Assembly (NCBI GenBank): GCA_964490745.1
Contig: CAZBDT010000020.1
Coordinates: forward strand, 1 to 26,932
Source: Litorimonas sp964490745
GTDB taxonomy: Bacteria; Pseudomonadota; Alphaproteobacteria; Caulobacterales; Maricaulaceae
Direction of reading: 5' to 3'
DNA length: 26,932 nucleotides
The number at the start of each line of letters is the position of its first letter. Positions within the stretch are counted from its first letter, which is position 1. The translations under genes and the position numbers were made by a program. This document shows positions 6,472-13,451 of this stretch, one piece after another. The notes below the pieces were generated by a model. The model was not told the origin of the DNA and did no database searches. It saw nothing but the letters and a program-made list of their open reading frames with translations.

Positions 6472-7629
6472 ATGTTGACCAGAGCGATTCTGACCGGTGG
6501 GGTTTTATCAATTCTAGCTGGTTCCATTGTCTATTTCGGTACAGAAGGCGCAGATGCGCTAGAAACGGACATGCGCGAAAATCTGCGCGAGGAAGCGACT
6601 GAATTAGCTGGTGGCACTGATACCATCAAAGCGGTTGAGGTTCATCCGCATGATAATGAAGCAGAGATAAAGGTAAACGAACCCAAGGACAAAGAACCTA
6701 AGGAAAAGGCAGAAGAGCCAAAGAAAAAATGGCTGGATCAGTATCTGAAACAATCCAAAGAGGACTCTAGCTCTGATGAAAATTTAAAAGAGCTTGAGGT
6801 TGTTATTGATCAACCTTCCGACGTCATGTTTGATCAAAATCCTAAGGTCGTTGTGACTGACGAACAAGAGCCTATAGTTGCGATTGCACAAGATAGTGCG
6901 TCCGAAACAGATCAAGTCAAGGTTGATACGGATTCGGTGACAGAGTTGCGTCCGGCCTCAAAGCCCGAACTTTCACCAGAACTTGACGTCGAAGTCGAGC
7001 TGGATGTCCAGCATGATCCAGCCCTAGAGAAAAAAGAGAAAGTGCGTGTCATAACACGAACCGTTCGAGAGAACGCCGACGCGGAATCTGAAGGTGCGTA
7101 TATCGTATCTGAACAGTCGCGTGTTGAAACGATCAATATCGATGATTTGGATATTGAGGCCTTAAATCTTGACGGTGAAATTGATGTCGAAATGCTCAAG
7201 GCTCAGCTCGGTATTGAGGATAAGCGCAATATTGAGGTTCGTGTCATCAAAAGAGAAATGACCGAAAATCCGTCCCTCATTAATCTGGATAAAAAATCCA
7301 AACTAACTATCGATTATGACTTTATTCTTACGGAAGCTAAAAAATTGATGGTTACAGATATGCGTAATCAAGCCGTCCTCGAAATTGTAGATTATGCCAT
7401 TGATAATGGTGACATTGTTCAAGCGGCAGACCTTGTCGACGAACTTTCGACGCCAGAGCTTCGTGATACAGCGCGCGCACGAATAGGAACTGGTCTCGCA
7501 AGAGTCGGAAATCCAGACGCCGCATTTGCTGTTTTAGAGGCCTTAGAAATTGATGAATTGGCCGCACCCATTCGGCTTGAAATCATAACGGCTCTAATGG
7601 CGACGAAAGCTGAGCGTCAATTACAGTAA
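6472..7629 (+). CDS. Membrane-anchored acidic protein with C-terminal helical repeats, unknown function
   Basis: I do not recognise this 385-residue protein. It starts with a short signal/anchor (about residues 2–24, ILTGGVLSILAGSIVYFG) with no clear cleavage or lipobox motif. A long, highly charged, mostly acidic low-complexity region follows (about 30–250), rich in Glu, Lys, Asp and Val. It includes two similar strands, VRVITRTVRENA and VRVIKREMTENP. The last ~90 residues form about two and a half helical repeats of 33 residues with the pattern R..A...I....A...G....A...L...L...EL, like a TPR/alpha-solenoid. A strong AAGGAG at 6460–6465, six bases upstream, fixes the ATG at 6472. The gene lies between pdhC and lpdA in the same direction. 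A periplasmic scaffold role is possible but is inference only. Confidence 0.75.
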   Translation: MLTRAILTGGVLSILAGSIVYFGTEGADALETDMRENLREEATELAGGTDTIKAVEVHPHDNEAEIKVNEPKDKEPKEKAEEPKKKWLDQYLKQSKEDSSSDENLKELEVVIDQPSDVMFDQNPKVVVTDEQEPIVAIAQDSASETDQVKVDTDSVTELRPASKPELSPELDVEVELDVQHDPALEKKEKVRVITRTVRENADAESEGAYIVSEQSRVETINIDDLDIEALNLDGEIDVEMLKAQLGIEDKRNIEVRVIKREMTENPSLINLDKKSKLTIDYDFILTEAKKLMVTDMRNQAVLEIVDYAIDNGDIVQAADLVDELSTPELRDTARARIGTGLARVGNPDAAFAVLEALEIDELAAPIRLEIITALMATKAERQLQ

Positions 7630-7657
7630 TTTGACGGATTTGTTTCAATCAGGTCTT

Positions 7658-7674
7658 GATTTGAGGTTCAAATC
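7658..7674. promoter_or_regulatory. Inverted repeat upstream of lpdA
   Basis: GATTTGA (7658–7664) and TCAAATC (7668–7674) are exact reverse complements around GGT, 50 bases before the lpdA start. TTGACG at 7631–7636 resembles a -35 box, but I see no convincing -10 at normal spacing. The repeat is a candidate operator for separate control of lpdA. It is not the same sequence as the pdhA palindrome. Confidence 0.35.
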
Positions 7675-7697
7675 CTAGCTGTTTTAGGGCATAACCT

Positions 7698-7715
7698 TCT
7701 CGTAATTTTGCGAGA
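7698..7715 (+). promoter_or_regulatory. Hairpin able to cover the lpdA ribosome binding site
   Basis: TCTCG (7698–7702) pairs exactly with CGAGA (7711–7715) across an eight-base AT-rich loop. The only purine-rich Shine–Dalgarno candidate for lpdA, GAGAGAA (7712–7718), overlaps the 3' arm. A five-pair stem is weak, so the effect on translation is uncertain. Confidence 0.25.
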
Positions 7716-7724
7716 GAATAGTTC

Positions 7725-9119
7725 ATGTCCGAAACATCCTTTGACGTTGTCGTAATTGGTTCTGGTCCCGGTGGTTATGTGACGGCCATTCGGGCTGCTC
7801 AGCTAGGTATGAAAACAGCGATTGTTGAAAAAGCGGACCTCGGCGGCGTGTGTTTGAACTGGGGATGTATCCCAACCAAAGCTTTGCTACGCTCAGCAGA
7901 AGTTTTTCACAATATGCAACATGCCGAGAATTATGGATTGAGTGCGAAGCCAAGCTTTGATCTCGCGAAGATCGTCAAACGGTCTCGAAATATTGCCGGA
8001 CAACTTTCAAGCGGCATCAAACATCTGATGAAGAAAAATAAGATCACTGTTATCCCGGGCTTCGCAACTCTGACAGATGGCAAGCCTGCGCCTAAAGTTA
8101 ATGTTGATGGTAAAGCCTATTCCGCAAAACATGTAATCCTTGCCACGGGCGCGCGGGCACGGACAATTCCGCAAGCCGGATTGGAGCCGGATGGAAAATT
8201 CATCTGGACAGCTCGGGAGGCTATGACGCCTGACACTATTCCAGATAAATTGCTTGTTATTGGTTCAGGCGCAATCGGGATGGAATTTGCCAGCTTTTTC
8301 AGTGCTTTCGGTGCAGACACGACGGTTGTTGAAATGGTTGATCGTATCTTGCCGGCTGAAGATGAAGAAATTTCGCAAATGGCGCGTAAGTCGTTTGAAA
8401 AGCGTGGCGTGACTATCAAAACAAAGACGCAAGTGAGGTCAGTCAAGACGGACGCTAAAGGTGTTACGGCCGTTCTAACGACGGATGGCAAAGATGAGAC
8501 GCTAAAATTTGACCGCGTCATATTGGCCATTGGTATTGTCGGAAATACTGAGGATATGGGCCTTGAAAAACTCGGTGTGAAAATTGATCGCAGCCATATT
8601 GAAGTCGATGAATTTAGCTTCACCGGCGTACCGGGCCTCTATGCTATTGGCGATGTGACGACGCCGCCATGGCTGGCACACAAAGCGTCTCATGAAGGGA
8701 TTATCTGTATTGAAAAGATTGCGGGCATGAACCCTCATCCTCTCAACGCAAATGCGATTCCGGGATGTACCTATTGTCATCCACAAATCGCCAGCGTCGG
8801 TCACACCGAGGCGCAAGCCAAGGCTGCGGGTTATGATGTTAAAGTGGGGCGTTTTCCTTATGTTGGAAACGGGAAAGCCATTGCGCTCGGAGAGCCAGAA
8901 GGGCTGATCAAAACCGTTTTTGATGCAAAAACTGGTGAGTTACTCGGCGCGCATATGATCGGCGCCGAAGTGACTGAACTGATTCAAGGTTACACCATTG
9001 CGCAGAAGCTAGAGACGACTGAGCATGAGCTCATGGAAACGGTATTCCCGCACCCAACACTCTCGGAAATGATGCATGAGGCCGTGTTGGATGCTTATGA
9101 TCGGACGATCCATTTTTAG
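7725..9119 (+). CDS. lpdA: Dihydrolipoyl dehydrogenase (E3)
   Basis: E3 is an FAD flavoprotein that reoxidises dihydrolipoyl arms with NAD+, for PDH and potentially for 2-oxoglutarate dehydrogenase and glycine cleavage. The 464-residue protein has the FAD-binding GSGPGGYVTAIRAAQLG (about 12–28) and the redox-active disulfide C43/C48 in GGVCLNWGCIPTK. The NAD-binding GSGAIGMEFASFF sits mid-protein, followed by an FAD-contacting YAIGDVT segment. The C-terminal dimer interface carries the catalytic pair H443 and E448 in HPTLSEMMHEA. Length is normal. The ATG at 7725 gives the usual short N-terminus. It closes the pdh cluster, but the 95-base leader with inverted repeats suggests it may also have its own control. 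It converges on the acyltransferase gene with only four bases between stops. Confidence 0.97.
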   Translation: MSETSFDVVVIGSGPGGYVTAIRAAQLGMKTAIVEKADLGGVCLNWGCIPTKALLRSAEVFHNMQHAENYGLSAKPSFDLAKIVKRSRNIAGQLSSGIKHLMKKNKITVIPGFATLTDGKPAPKVNVDGKAYSAKHVILATGARARTIPQAGLEPDGKFIWTAREAMTPDTIPDKLLVIGSGAIGMEFASFFSAFGADTTVVEMVDRILPAEDEEISQMARKSFEKRGVTIKTKTQVRSVKTDAKGVTAVLTTDGKDETLKFDRVILAIGIVGNTEDMGLEKLGVKIDRSHIEVDEFSFTGVPGLYAIGDVTTPPWLAHKASHEGIICIEKIAGMNPHPLNANAIPGCTYCHPQIASVGHTEAQAKAAGYDVKVGRFPYVGNGKAIALGEPEGLIKTVFDAKTGELLGAHMIGAEVTELIQGYTIAQKLETTEHELMETVFPHPTLSEMMHEAVLDAYDRTIHF

Positions 9120-9123
9120 CGGA

Positions 9124-10251
9124 TTAATCCAGCAACAGCTCTTGGCGTGATGTTCTTGGGTTAATTCCGATGTTACGTAACCAATTGGCAAAGCGTGTTT
9201 TGCTCCGCAAAGCAGGCTTTTCGATTACATACCAACTTAACGCAGCTAGTATGATAGTCGGTGGGACGGAGAGGGTGAAAAGTTCGAACACGCTCAGGTC
9301 TGGCAGCCAGTAAAAAATTAGTTGAAGAACACACCAATGATAGATGTAGATACCATATGACAGATCTGGGATACGCTGCATCCAATCAAATTTTGGCAAA
9401 CGCATATAGGCAATCCGGAAAATCACCCAAGCTAAAATCATATTCATAATGACTTCGACGACTGGAGTTTCCCGTGTGAGAAAGCTCAATACGATCAATG
9501 CCGCAAAGGTAATCCAAGAGAACTTTAGCCGCTCACGATAGGCACAAATTGTGGCACCAAGACCATATGCAATCCCGAACCGAAAAAGGTTTTCGACTGT
9601 CGCTGGCAGGTTGTCGAATAATCCAAAACGACTCCCAATGAGCCACCCAATGGAAGGGAGGACAAATTGTAGAAGAACCATCCATTTTTTGCGGAGTAAC
9701 CCCAACGAAAATACCGCTAGAGTGCCTATGTAAGCAATAACTTCGTATCGAAGGGTCCAAAGCGTACCGGAACCAAGTTGTTCTCCATTTGCTTCAAAAA
9801 TGCGTGGCATGGACATGTCAGTATCAAAAAATGTCAGGACTTTGAGCGGTTGAAGAAACCAATCGGGGTCCGTGAAAAAGTCGCTCAGGGACGCCTTCGT
9901 AGCAAGTGGACCGATTATGAACATCACAAAGAGCACATGAACAATTAATGCCGGGAAAATCCTGAGCGCTCGGGCTGAAACAAAACTTGGTGTGTCACCT
10001 CGATACACCATCGATTTTGTTACTAGAAAGCCAGATGCAATGAAAAAGAGATTTACCGCCAGGTAGCTGAAAGTGTAATGATGAAAAACATGTGGTTCCG
10101 TTCCGGCCTCACGTAAGCCGATAACAAATGCGTGCCCCAAAACGACGAGAGAAGCAAAGAGCAGACGCAAGGGTGTAAAGAAATTATCGTGTCCTTCTCG
10201 GAATTCGAAACTCCCAGAGAGTGGTTGTTTTTGCATTGACGCTATATTCAT
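9124..10251 (-). CDS. Acyltransferase family 3 (OafA/YrhL-like) membrane protein
   Basis: Members of this family O-acylate cell-surface sugars (LPS O-antigen, exopolysaccharide, peptidoglycan) or other extracytoplasmic acceptors; the acceptor here cannot be told. The 375-residue protein has about ten hydrophobic segments. Near the N-terminus the conserved Arg and His of the family appear as R29 and H40 in PLRLLFASLVVLGHA. Other typical blocks are NLFFIASGFLVTKS, SARALRIFPAL, SGTLWTLRYEVIAYI and, near the end, DLSYGIYIYHW and SWYVIEKPALR. It lacks the SGNH extension of some OafA proteins. It is the only minus-strand gene between lpdA and lipA and breaks an otherwise conserved run, so it may be a lineage-specific or acquired insertion. 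The ATG at 10251 is preferred; an internal ATG at 10236 has no better ribosome site. Confidence 0.9.
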   Translation of the reverse strand: MNIASMQKQPLSGSFEFREGHDNFFTPLRLLFASLVVLGHAFVIGLREAGTEPHVFHHYTFSYLAVNLFFIASGFLVTKSMVYRGDTPSFVSARALRIFPALIVHVLFVMFIIGPLATKASLSDFFTDPDWFLQPLKVLTFFDTDMSMPRIFEANGEQLGSGTLWTLRYEVIAYIGTLAVFSLGLLRKKWMVLLQFVLPSIGWLIGSRFGLFDNLPATVENLFRFGIAYGLGATICAYRERLKFSWITFAALIVLSFLTRETPVVEVIMNMILAWVIFRIAYMRLPKFDWMQRIPDLSYGIYIYHWCVLQLIFYWLPDLSVFELFTLSVPPTIILAALSWYVIEKPALRSKTRFANWLRNIGINPRTSRQELLLD

Positions 10252-10453
10252 TATGATGTCTCGCTCGTCCTAAAAGGCCTAATTTTGACTGCAAGCAGAC
10301 AGAATTCTCTTCATTTTAAAAGATACTGATTAATATGAAGCAAATTTCGTGCCGAATGTCGGAGCGGTTAGAGTTCAACTACTTTTGAATTACTTACAGA
10401 GAGAGACAAAAATTCGGGTTGAACCCATCATGCAAAGAGACCATTTAGCCTTT
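10252..10453. other. Divergent intergenic region between the acyltransferase gene and lipA
   Basis: This 202-base region separates two divergent genes and should hold both promoters. I see an AGGCCT palindrome near 10276, a TTGACT at 10285–10290 without a well-placed -10, and a short inverted repeat GGGTT-G-AACCC at 10416–10426. None is convincing by itself. In-frame open sequence before the chosen lipA start runs back to 10349 but does not resemble LipA. Confidence 0.4.
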
Positions 10454-11239
10454 ATGGCAACATTAATTGATATGAGTTCTGACCGCGTTCGGCACCCTGA
10501 GAAAGCCCATAAGCCGGATACAGAGGTTTTACGCAAACCGAAATGGATTCGNNNNNNNNNNNNNNNNNNNNNNNNNNNNNNNNNNNNNNNNNNNNNNNNN
10601 NNNNNNNNNNNNNNNNNNNNNNNNNNNNNNNNNNNNNNNNNNNNNNNNNNNATCACGTCAGTCGACCGTGATGACCTTGCTGATGGGGGTGCCCAGCATT
10701 TTGTTGATGTTATCAATGCAATACGTGCGAAATCCCCAAAAACGACAATCGAAATTTTGACTCCCGATTTTTTACGAAAGGGCGATGCGCCGAACAAGGT
10801 GATTGATGCCCGACCTGATGTTTTCAATCACAATCTTGAAACTGTGCCGCGCCTTTATTTGAAAATTCGACCGGGTGCGAGATATTATCATTCTTTGCGT
10901 TTGCTGGAGCGCGTAAAGGAACGCGACCCATCTCAATTTACGAAATCTGGCTTGATGGTCGGATTGGGTGAGACGAAAGAAGAAATTATGCAGGTCATGG
11001 ATGACATGCGATCGGCTGGTGTCGATTTTCTGACGATTGGGCAGTACCTTCAGCCAACGCGTAAGCATGCTAAACTTGAGAGATTTGTTACGCCAGAAGA
11101 GTTCAAGTCCTATGAGACAATCGCTCGTGCAAAAGGCTTTCTGATGGTCTCAGCGAGCCCGCTGACCAGATCATCATATCATGCGGATAGTGATTTTGCG
11201 CAATTACGGGAGGCTCGAGATGCACAATTGGGAAAATAA
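10454..11239 (+). CDS. lipA: Lipoyl synthase, interrupted by an assembly gap
   Basis: LipA is a radical-SAM enzyme that inserts two sulfurs into protein-bound octanoyl groups, making the lipoyl cofactor used on PdhB and PdhC. Before the gap the product reads MATLIDMSSDRVRHPEKAH and LRKPKWIR. After it come ITSVDRDDLADGGAQHF, DVFNHNLETVPRLY, KSGLMVGLGET, TIGQYLQPTRKH and the C-terminal SSYHADSDF, all typical of LipA. Both cysteine clusters that bind the iron-sulfur centres fall within the missing stretch and cannot be checked. The ATG at 10454 gives the usual alphaproteobacterial N-terminus; in-frame ATGs further upstream (for example 10430) add unrelated residues. The frame is the same on both sides, but only because the placeholder happens to fit. 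The gene ends two bases before ratA. Confidence 0.93.
   Translation: MATLIDMSSDRVRHPEKAHKPDTEVLRKPKWIXXXXXXXXXXXXXXXXXXXXXXXXXXXXXXXXXXITSVDRDDLADGGAQHFVDVINAIRAKSPKTTIEILTPDFLRKGDAPNKVIDARPDVFNHNLETVPRLYLKIRPGARYYHSLRLLERVKERDPSQFTKSGLMVGLGETKEEIMQVMDDMRSAGVDFLTIGQYLQPTRKHAKLERFVTPEEFKSYETIARAKGFLMVSASPLTRSSYHADSDFAQLREARDAQLGK
10552..10651. other. Assembly gap of exactly 100 N within lipA
   Basis: The run is exactly 100 Ns, a common placeholder for a gap of unknown size. From LipA proteins as I remember them, about 90 residues (roughly 268 bases) should lie between KPKWIR and ITSVDRDD. The real gap is therefore probably larger than shown, and all coordinates to the right are nominal. Confidence 0.95.
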
Positions 11240-11241
11240 TT

Positions 11242-11742
11242 ATGCCTAAAGCACACCTCGTTCGACGTATACGTAATGCGCCTGAAGATTTATTTGATCT
11301 CGTATCTGACGTAGAAAATTACCCCGATTTTATAAATTTAATCTCAGTCCTCAGGATTACCAAGGTTTTATCGGACACTGAGTTCGAGGCGGAAGCCGTG
11401 GTGTCTTATAAAATGCTTCGCGAGACCTTTAGATCTCATATCATTGCCGATCGCGAGGCTCTTAAAATTGAGGTGAAAAAAGCCGAAAAGGGCGGTGCTG
11501 TGAAATCATTGTTGAACAGGTGGCGGTTTTATCGGCTGAAAGACGGTTCAACTCTTGTTGATGTCGTGGTTGATGTCCGCTTAAAGGCGCGACCATTAGA
11601 GTTTCTATTACGCGATAAATTTGAAAAGGCGTCTATTCACATCGTCAATCTCTTCGAAACTCGGGCAAGTCAGAATTATCCGCGCATCGGTGAAAAGGAT
11701 TATGATTGGAAGCCAGAAATGAAAAGTCTGGGTTTAGGCTAA
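11242..11742 (+). CDS. ratA: RatA/COQ10-family START-domain protein
   Basis: This is a 166-residue polyketide-cyclase/START-fold protein. The opening pattern PKAHLVRRIRNAPEDLFDLVSDVENYPDFI is the family signature, and the C-terminal amphipathic helix (FEKASIHIVNLFETRAS) matches COQ10/RatA proteins. Eukaryotic COQ10 binds ubiquinone. The Escherichia coli relative RatA was reported to interfere with ribosome subunit joining, and which role applies here is not clear. In alphaproteobacteria it regularly follows lipA, and here the ATG comes two bases after the lipA stop, so the two are probably one transcript. It converges on pncC with nine bases between stop codons. There is no sign of a partner antitoxin such as RatB next to it, which argues for the quinone-related role. 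Confidence 0.88.
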   Translation: MPKAHLVRRIRNAPEDLFDLVSDVENYPDFINLISVLRITKVLSDTEFEAEAVVSYKMLRETFRSHIIADREALKIEVKKAEKGGAVKSLLNRWRFYRLKDGSTLVDVVVDVRLKARPLEFLLRDKFEKASIHIVNLFETRASQNYPRIGEKDYDWKPEMKSLGLG

Positions 11743-11766
11743 ATAGCTATTCTAATTCATAGCTTT
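11741..11766. terminator. Possible bidirectional terminator between ratA and pncC
   Basis: AGCTAT (11745–11750) pairs with ATAGCT (11759–11764) across an eight-base loop. The stem can extend into flanking AAA/TTT with one bulged base. It spans the stop codons of the two convergent genes. A T-run follows at 11775–11779 on the + strand, but not immediately. The stem is AT-rich, so this is only a weak candidate. Confidence 0.3.
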
Positions 11767-12249
11767 AAGTAACGTTTTTAGTGCAGCAAGGCATGTGTAG
11801 TCTCTGACTTTATTTCGAGTCAGGTCTGGGAATCTGTGTAGTTTTGCGCTGACGTTATTGCGATGTGCGAGGCCGATCCAAACGGTTCCAACTGGTTTTT
11901 CTATGCTTCCACCGCCCGGTCCCGCAACACCCGTCACGGAAACAGCCATGTCGACATTCAGTCGCTCTCGACATCCTTTTGCCATTTGTATCGCTACAAC
12001 CTCGCTAACGGCGCCGAGTTCGTCTAATGCGGCTTGTTCTACGCCAAGCTGATCGGTTTTGACTGAATTATGATAGGCGATAATACCGCCATGGAAGACA
12101 GTGGAACTGCCAGGCGTGGCTGTGATTGCGGCTCCTATTAATCCGCCCGTGCAACTTTCTGCTGTTGCCACTGTGGTCTCTGTTTTCAAACCAGTCGCGA
12201 CCAAAGTTTCAGATAGTTTAAATATTTCTGCTAATAGATTTTTACTCAT
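11752..12249 (-). CDS. pncC: CinA-family nicotinamide-nucleotide amidohydrolase (C-terminal domain type)
   Basis: PncC-type enzymes hydrolyse nicotinamide mononucleotide to nicotinate mononucleotide in pyridine-nucleotide salvage. The 165-residue protein is the stand-alone CinA C-terminal domain, without the N-terminal molybdopterin-binding-like part of full-length CinA. The nucleophile motif is AESCTGG with Ser at position 32. FHGGIIAYHNSVKTDQLGV and the glycine-rich VTGVAGPGGGS followed by KPVGTVWIGLA are characteristic. Its ATG overlaps the ispDF stop by four bases (ATGA), so the two are translated together. Activity is inferred from the family. Confidence 0.93.
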   Translation of the reverse strand: MSKNLLAEIFKLSETLVATGLKTETTVATAESCTGGLIGAAITATPGSSTVFHGGIIAYHNSVKTDQLGVEQAALDELGAVSEVVAIQMAKGCRERLNVDMAVSVTGVAGPGGGSIEKPVGTVWIGLAHRNNVSAKLHRFPDLTRNKVRDYTCLAALKTLLKAMN

Positions 12250-13391
12250 CTATCAAACCTAACGGTTGCTGTGGCTTGAGCAGCTAGACCTTCTCCGCGC
12301 CCAATGAATCCCAACTTTTCTGTCGTCGTGGCTTTGACGCTCACGCGCGAAAGAGGAAGATTGCAGATTTCTGATACGCGCCGTCGCATGGCTTCACGAT
12401 GCGGTTTAATTTTAGGTTTCTCACATATTAGCGTGACGTCGACATGTTGCAGTTTTCCTTCACGTTGAGAGAGTTCATCAATTGCGAATTTAAGAAACTT
12501 ATCTGAAGACGCACCTTTCCATTGTGGATCAGATGGTGGGAAATGATCGCCAATATCCCCGTAACACATGGCGCCCAATATGGCATCGGTTAAGGCGTGC
12601 AAGCCTGCGTCTGCATCTGAGTGACCTGAAAGCGTATATCCGCATTCAATTGGCACACCGCAAAGCCAAAGCGGCTCTTCTGAGTTCATATCAAATTGAT
12701 GCACGTCAAAGCCTGAGCCTGTTGCGATATATGTCGAATCCATCATGCGTCCTGCTTTGCCGAAATCTTCGGGGTAGGTCACTTTAAAATTATCCGGATC
12801 ACCTTCGGTAAAGGTCAAACTCATACCGGCGACATACGCGATAGCTATATCGTCTGCAAAGCTTTTTGATTGAGCATGATCTGAAAATGCCTGACATATT
12901 TTATTGTAACGAAACGCTTGTGGCGTTTGCACCCGGCGCAATTGATTTCTATCTACAGCATCGCCCTCTAACGTCTTCAAAGCATCAGCGATAGGCAAGG
13001 CAGGCGCCGCGCCTTCTGACGAATCGAGAGCGATGTTCAGGTCCGATATTATTTGTGCGGTTACAAATGGACGGGCGGCATCATGGATAAAGACGCGCTC
13101 AATTCCAAGATTCATGAGAGAAGTGAGGCCGTTTTGCACAGATTCTGTGCGTGTTTCGCCGCCTATTGTCGTAATACCGGATAGACCGAGCGTTTCAAGT
13201 TCATTGTCTATCCAGATGTCATCTATGCTAACAACAACACGTATTTCGGTAAAATCATGCGCAAGTTGTAGATTTGACAGCGTGTGAAACAAAAGTGTTT
13301 TGCCACCGATTAACTCATATTGTTTCGGAATGGCTGTTTTGGCACGAGTGCCTTTTCCGGCTGCGACTAAAATAAGTGCGGTGCGTGTCAT
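12246..13391 (-). CDS. ispDF: Bifunctional IspD/IspF enzyme of the MEP isoprenoid pathway
   Basis: This fusion carries two non-consecutive steps: MEP cytidylyltransferase (IspD) and 2-C-methyl-D-erythritol 2,4-cyclodiphosphate synthase (IspF). The 381-residue protein has the IspD domain at about 1–220, with LVAAGKGTRA, IPKQYELIGGKTLL, HDAARPFV and TPQAFRY. The IspF domain runs from about 224, with zinc ligands D229, H231 and H265, the HSDAD motif at 257–261, and ATTTEKLGFIGRGEG near the end. I chose the ATG at 13391, which gives the standard MTRTALILVAAG start with GGA seven bases upstream; the open frame continues 30 codons further without family similarity. Fused IspDF is typical of many alphaproteobacteria. 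It is divergent from dusB (60 bases apart) and coupled to pncC. Confidence 0.96.
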   Translation of the reverse strand: MTRTALILVAAGKGTRAKTAIPKQYELIGGKTLLFHTLSNLQLAHDFTEIRVVVSIDDIWIDNELETLGLSGITTIGGETRTESVQNGLTSLMNLGIERVFIHDAARPFVTAQIISDLNIALDSSEGAAPALPIADALKTLEGDAVDRNQLRRVQTPQAFRYNKICQAFSDHAQSKSFADDIAIAYVAGMSLTFTEGDPDNFKVTYPEDFGKAGRMMDSTYIATGSGFDVHQFDMNSEEPLWLCGVPIECGYTLSGHSDADAGLHALTDAILGAMCYGDIGDHFPPSDPQWKGASSDKFLKFAIDELSQREGKLQHVDVTLICEKPKIKPHREAMRRRVSEICNLPLSRVSVKATTTEKLGFIGRGEGLAAQATATVRFDR

Positions 13392-13451
13392 TTGTGATCC
13401 GATTTCCGGTGAATTATTGTGCGCCACCTGAGAAGCGACTAAGTATAAGTC

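Noticed and set aside
7661..7679. tRNA T-loop-like sequence GGTTCAAATCC
   Set aside because: No D-arm, anticodon arm or acceptor stem can be drawn; the upstream bases are the end of a coding gene, and the sequence is explained by the GATTTGA/TCAAATC inverted repeat.
9121..9130. GGATTAATCC palindrome at the lpdA/acyltransferase junction as a terminator
   Set aside because: It is a ten-base palindrome with no loop or T-tract and is expected by chance at this size.
11242..11742. RatA-type toxin of a toxin–antitoxin pair
   Set aside because: No RatB-like partner is adjacent, and in alphaproteobacteria this START-domain gene follows lipA as a housekeeping neighbour; a toxin role is not supported here.
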